Shown piece by piece: positions 61,472 to 64,000 of a stretch of DNA of 64,000 bases. The notes beneath the pieces were generated by a model. It searched no databases. It saw nothing but the letters and a program-made list of their open reading frames with translations, and was not told the DNA's origin. Both the position numbers and the translations under genes were made by a program. The DNA lies in the NCBI GenBank assembly GCA_030533445.1, contig CM060078.1:21910591-21974590 (forward strand), given 5' to 3'. Source of the stretch: Cyprinodon diabolis. Lineage: Eukaryota > Chordata > Actinopteri > Cyprinodontiformes > Cyprinodontidae. Positions within the stretch are counted from its first letter, which is position 1. Every line of letters starts with the position of its first letter.

Positions 61472-64000
61472 ATTCATCTTGAGCCAACGGCCATGCAATT
61501 TTTAACCCAAAACTCTAACCCCAATTCTCCAAGAACAGCTAACAAAAACAATTTTTCAAACTCTCTTATGGGCGCCATTTAGACAAAATGACACATTTTC
61601 ATCATCCAAAAACTTCTACGACCCCCCTGAAAAAATCCGCTAAACAAGAGTTCCCGCCTGTGGGGCATATAGGCCTTAGAGCACATTTTCTCAGGTCCAG
61701 TTCTTGAGAGCCATCATCCTCCAACTTGTAGATGCCTCTCTTCACCAACACAGCAGAAGCTAAAGCTAAAACCCCTCAGCATGTTATTGAGCCCTGCATG
61801 GTGACGAACTACTCATTTAATTCTGGTCTATTAGAGAAGGGATGAACAGTTGTAGAATGATAGCTCTTGAGGAGAGGACTTTTGCTCCCCAGACCAAGCG
61901 TAAGGAGCTAACCCTAGGCTTTCTGATTCACAGTTTGTCAAACATTTGTTTGAAAACCCTTTAAGACCACAAATTTACTGCAACCCCTGGAAAAAATGTA
62001 AAAATTCTTAACAGCATTTCTCTTTTTATGGAACAGAACGTTACAAAGACGTTTTCCAACAGATCTTTTTAATTGTTTTTTCATAATTTACCTTTATTGT
62101 GTTTTATGTTCTCTCTCGCCTCTCCCTTTGTGAAAATGCATATGTGGAACACCATTCACTCTTGATCTTAAGAATGGGAAAAGGTACAAGAAATGACATT
62201 TAGTAAAGTATTGATTAATTGAAACCTGCTTTTAGTCATTAAGGATATTACTTTAAATCTGCACATAAATCTGGCTTAAGTATCATTCTCAGACATCCAT
62301 TTACAATGATATAACAGGGCTCCATAAAAGTAAAGGCAAAAGGGCTTTGTTTGAATATAACAGGGTTATTTCAGTGTACAAACAAAGCATCTAGCTTCAT
62401 CACCTTCTGAGGCTGGACACAGGGTAATTTTAAATTCTTAAATTGTCCTAAGGTGCTAAGGACCTATGAGTCCAGTTATATTACCAATACAGCTCCACCT
62501 CCACTAAGCCTAAGTATCCAGCAGGCAGTGGCTCAACCCAGATGAAGGCTGATATTGACACTGAATGCAGCACTAATATAAATGGTAACTGAGAGGAAAT
62601 TCTATTGAAGATACTTTCTACACTCCTCATTTGAGTAGGCTTAATGAGTAAATGGGGAGTTTCAGATTGAGCAGTGACATTAAGCTTGTGTGAGATGCTG
62701 CATATGCATCCATCTTGTCTGAGCTCCTTGTTTGGGCCATGATTGCTGGATCTTTCAACAAACAATGCCAGTATTCACAGCATCTTTCTCATCTAGCAGA
62801 GATCATCCCCATTATGGACCATCATGCATTTTGCACACATCTAAACCATGACCTTCCTAAAAATGCTTTCAGTAATTTTACTCAGATTTGTTTCTTGATG
62901 CTTCTTTTCTTTTCCATCTTACAGCTCAGTTATAATCTGGTAAAGTTCAGTGTGCAAAAAGCAGATATCTGCAAGTTTTTACCAGCTATACAATTGAAAG
63001 GGGTTAAGAATGACGAGTCAAAAGTTTTAAAAAATTACTATTTAAAAAAAAAAAGTTTCTGTTTCTGAAAATGTGTCAGCTTGCAAAAACAATCAGTAAC
63101 ATATCTATACAAAGAAACCCTGAAACATTCAGCCTAGGGGCGAAATAATGAATCCTAATCACCTTTAAGTTGTATCAGCATTTATAGAAAAAGGATAACT
63201 TGTGTGCATTTTGTACAAAAACTCAAATACAGCATCCTAATAAAAAGGCCTACACTGCCAATACAAGTACACAACTGTTTACAGACTGAATCAGTACAAT
63301 TGTACAGTTCCTTAAATATTATGGTGCACATAAGGGAAAAAGGCTTACAATAATTAAAACAGTACAGGCCACCTCAGTGGGTTTTTCTCGTTTTTAGAAA
63401 GAAGAGACCATATATCTGTATTCAAGAATTTGGATATACACAGATAAGACAGAGTTTTACAAAAATATCTGGTCGACCCAGAGGAAACTGGAGCTGGTCT
63501 CAGGATGCAAAGACAGACAGACATGAAGCTTAAAGGGATTTAAATGATTTTTAAACAGACATTTAATATGATTTTAATCATGCCAAATGGTGTTGATCTA
63601 AAATGCAATGAAGTGTGTTGAACACGGAGTGGTTCGTTATAGCATACAAATGAAAGTGATTGACTTGGGACTCTGCCGTGTACTCTTGTATTGTGTTATG
63701 CCTTACACTTTGGGGGTTGTATATATGCTGTACAATTTCTTTGGTGCTCTTATGATAAATGCGCTGTGAACAACAATTCAGCATGTTCGACTTAAAACCA
63801 CAAGTAAGCAAGCTGCATATATTTTTTCAAGTTAAGTTCCAAGATTCCCTCCAAAGTTAATCTATAGCTTTCTATGTCTCTGTCCAAGGACACTGAACAC
63901 ATGGAGTAGATGCAATATAAAATTTTTGCTACAGAAATTCCAGTAGGAAAATAAGGATAATCAAGTTAAGAAATGTGATTTCTAAAGATGGATAATCTAG
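61472..64000. other. Downstream non-coding, nothing recognised
   Basis: May include a longer gpr37 3' UTR. No further exon is supportable. The frames at 62481-62765 and 62715-63068 have no recognisable content. Confidence 0.3.

Overview
The window is vertebrate nuclear DNA, almost certainly from a teleost fish. It is AT-rich, has very low coding density, and carries the usual fish interspersed repeats: V-SINE/DANA-like SINEs, Rex-type and L2/L1-type LINE relics, several Tc1-like relics, hAT-type non-autonomous elements and solo LTRs. I see no bacterial, viral or organellar gene organisation, no rRNA or tRNA gene, and no CRISPR array. No new multi-gene system is supported.

The one gene I can name with confidence is gpr37, on the + strand. 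It encodes GPR37 (parkin-associated endothelin-receptor-like receptor), an orphan class A GPCR. It has two coding exons, 45904-46872 and 60512-61327, separated by a 13.6 kb phase-0 intron that cuts the protein at the start of TM3. The predicted protein is 594 aa. A GC-rich leader with several short upstream ORFs precedes it, and a canonical AATAAA lies 138 nt after the stop.

Region 1-45 kb is non-coding as far as I can read it and is built from transposon debris. In order: an exact 181-bp tandem duplication (410-771); a solo LTR with a perfect 5-bp target duplication (1447-2147); an L1-like 3' relic (~5.05-5.78 kb); a Rex3/RTE-like fragment (8.0-8.46 kb); an 855-bp TTAA-flanked palindromic foldback element (8539-9393); Tc1 and hAT relics (10.7-14.1 kb); a sharply bounded C-rich block (15.8-17.2 kb); an L2/CR1 relic (~17.6 kb); a diverged long inverted repeat (18.7-19.3 kb); a second solo LTR with an inserted fragment (20.8-21.6 kb); an hAT element beside a nearly full-length dead Tc1 (23.6-25.9 kb); an isolated exon-like sequence (28.84 kb); and a nested LINE/hAT complex retaining a BED zinc-finger relic (34.6-36.7 kb).

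The gpr37 intron holds a full-length SINE, a SINE tail, three copies of one hAT-like family and a long TA microsatellite. Downstream of gpr37 (61.5-64 kb) nothing is recognisable. Neighbouring genes known from other vertebrates near GPR37 are not visible here. If they are conserved in this species they lie outside the window.
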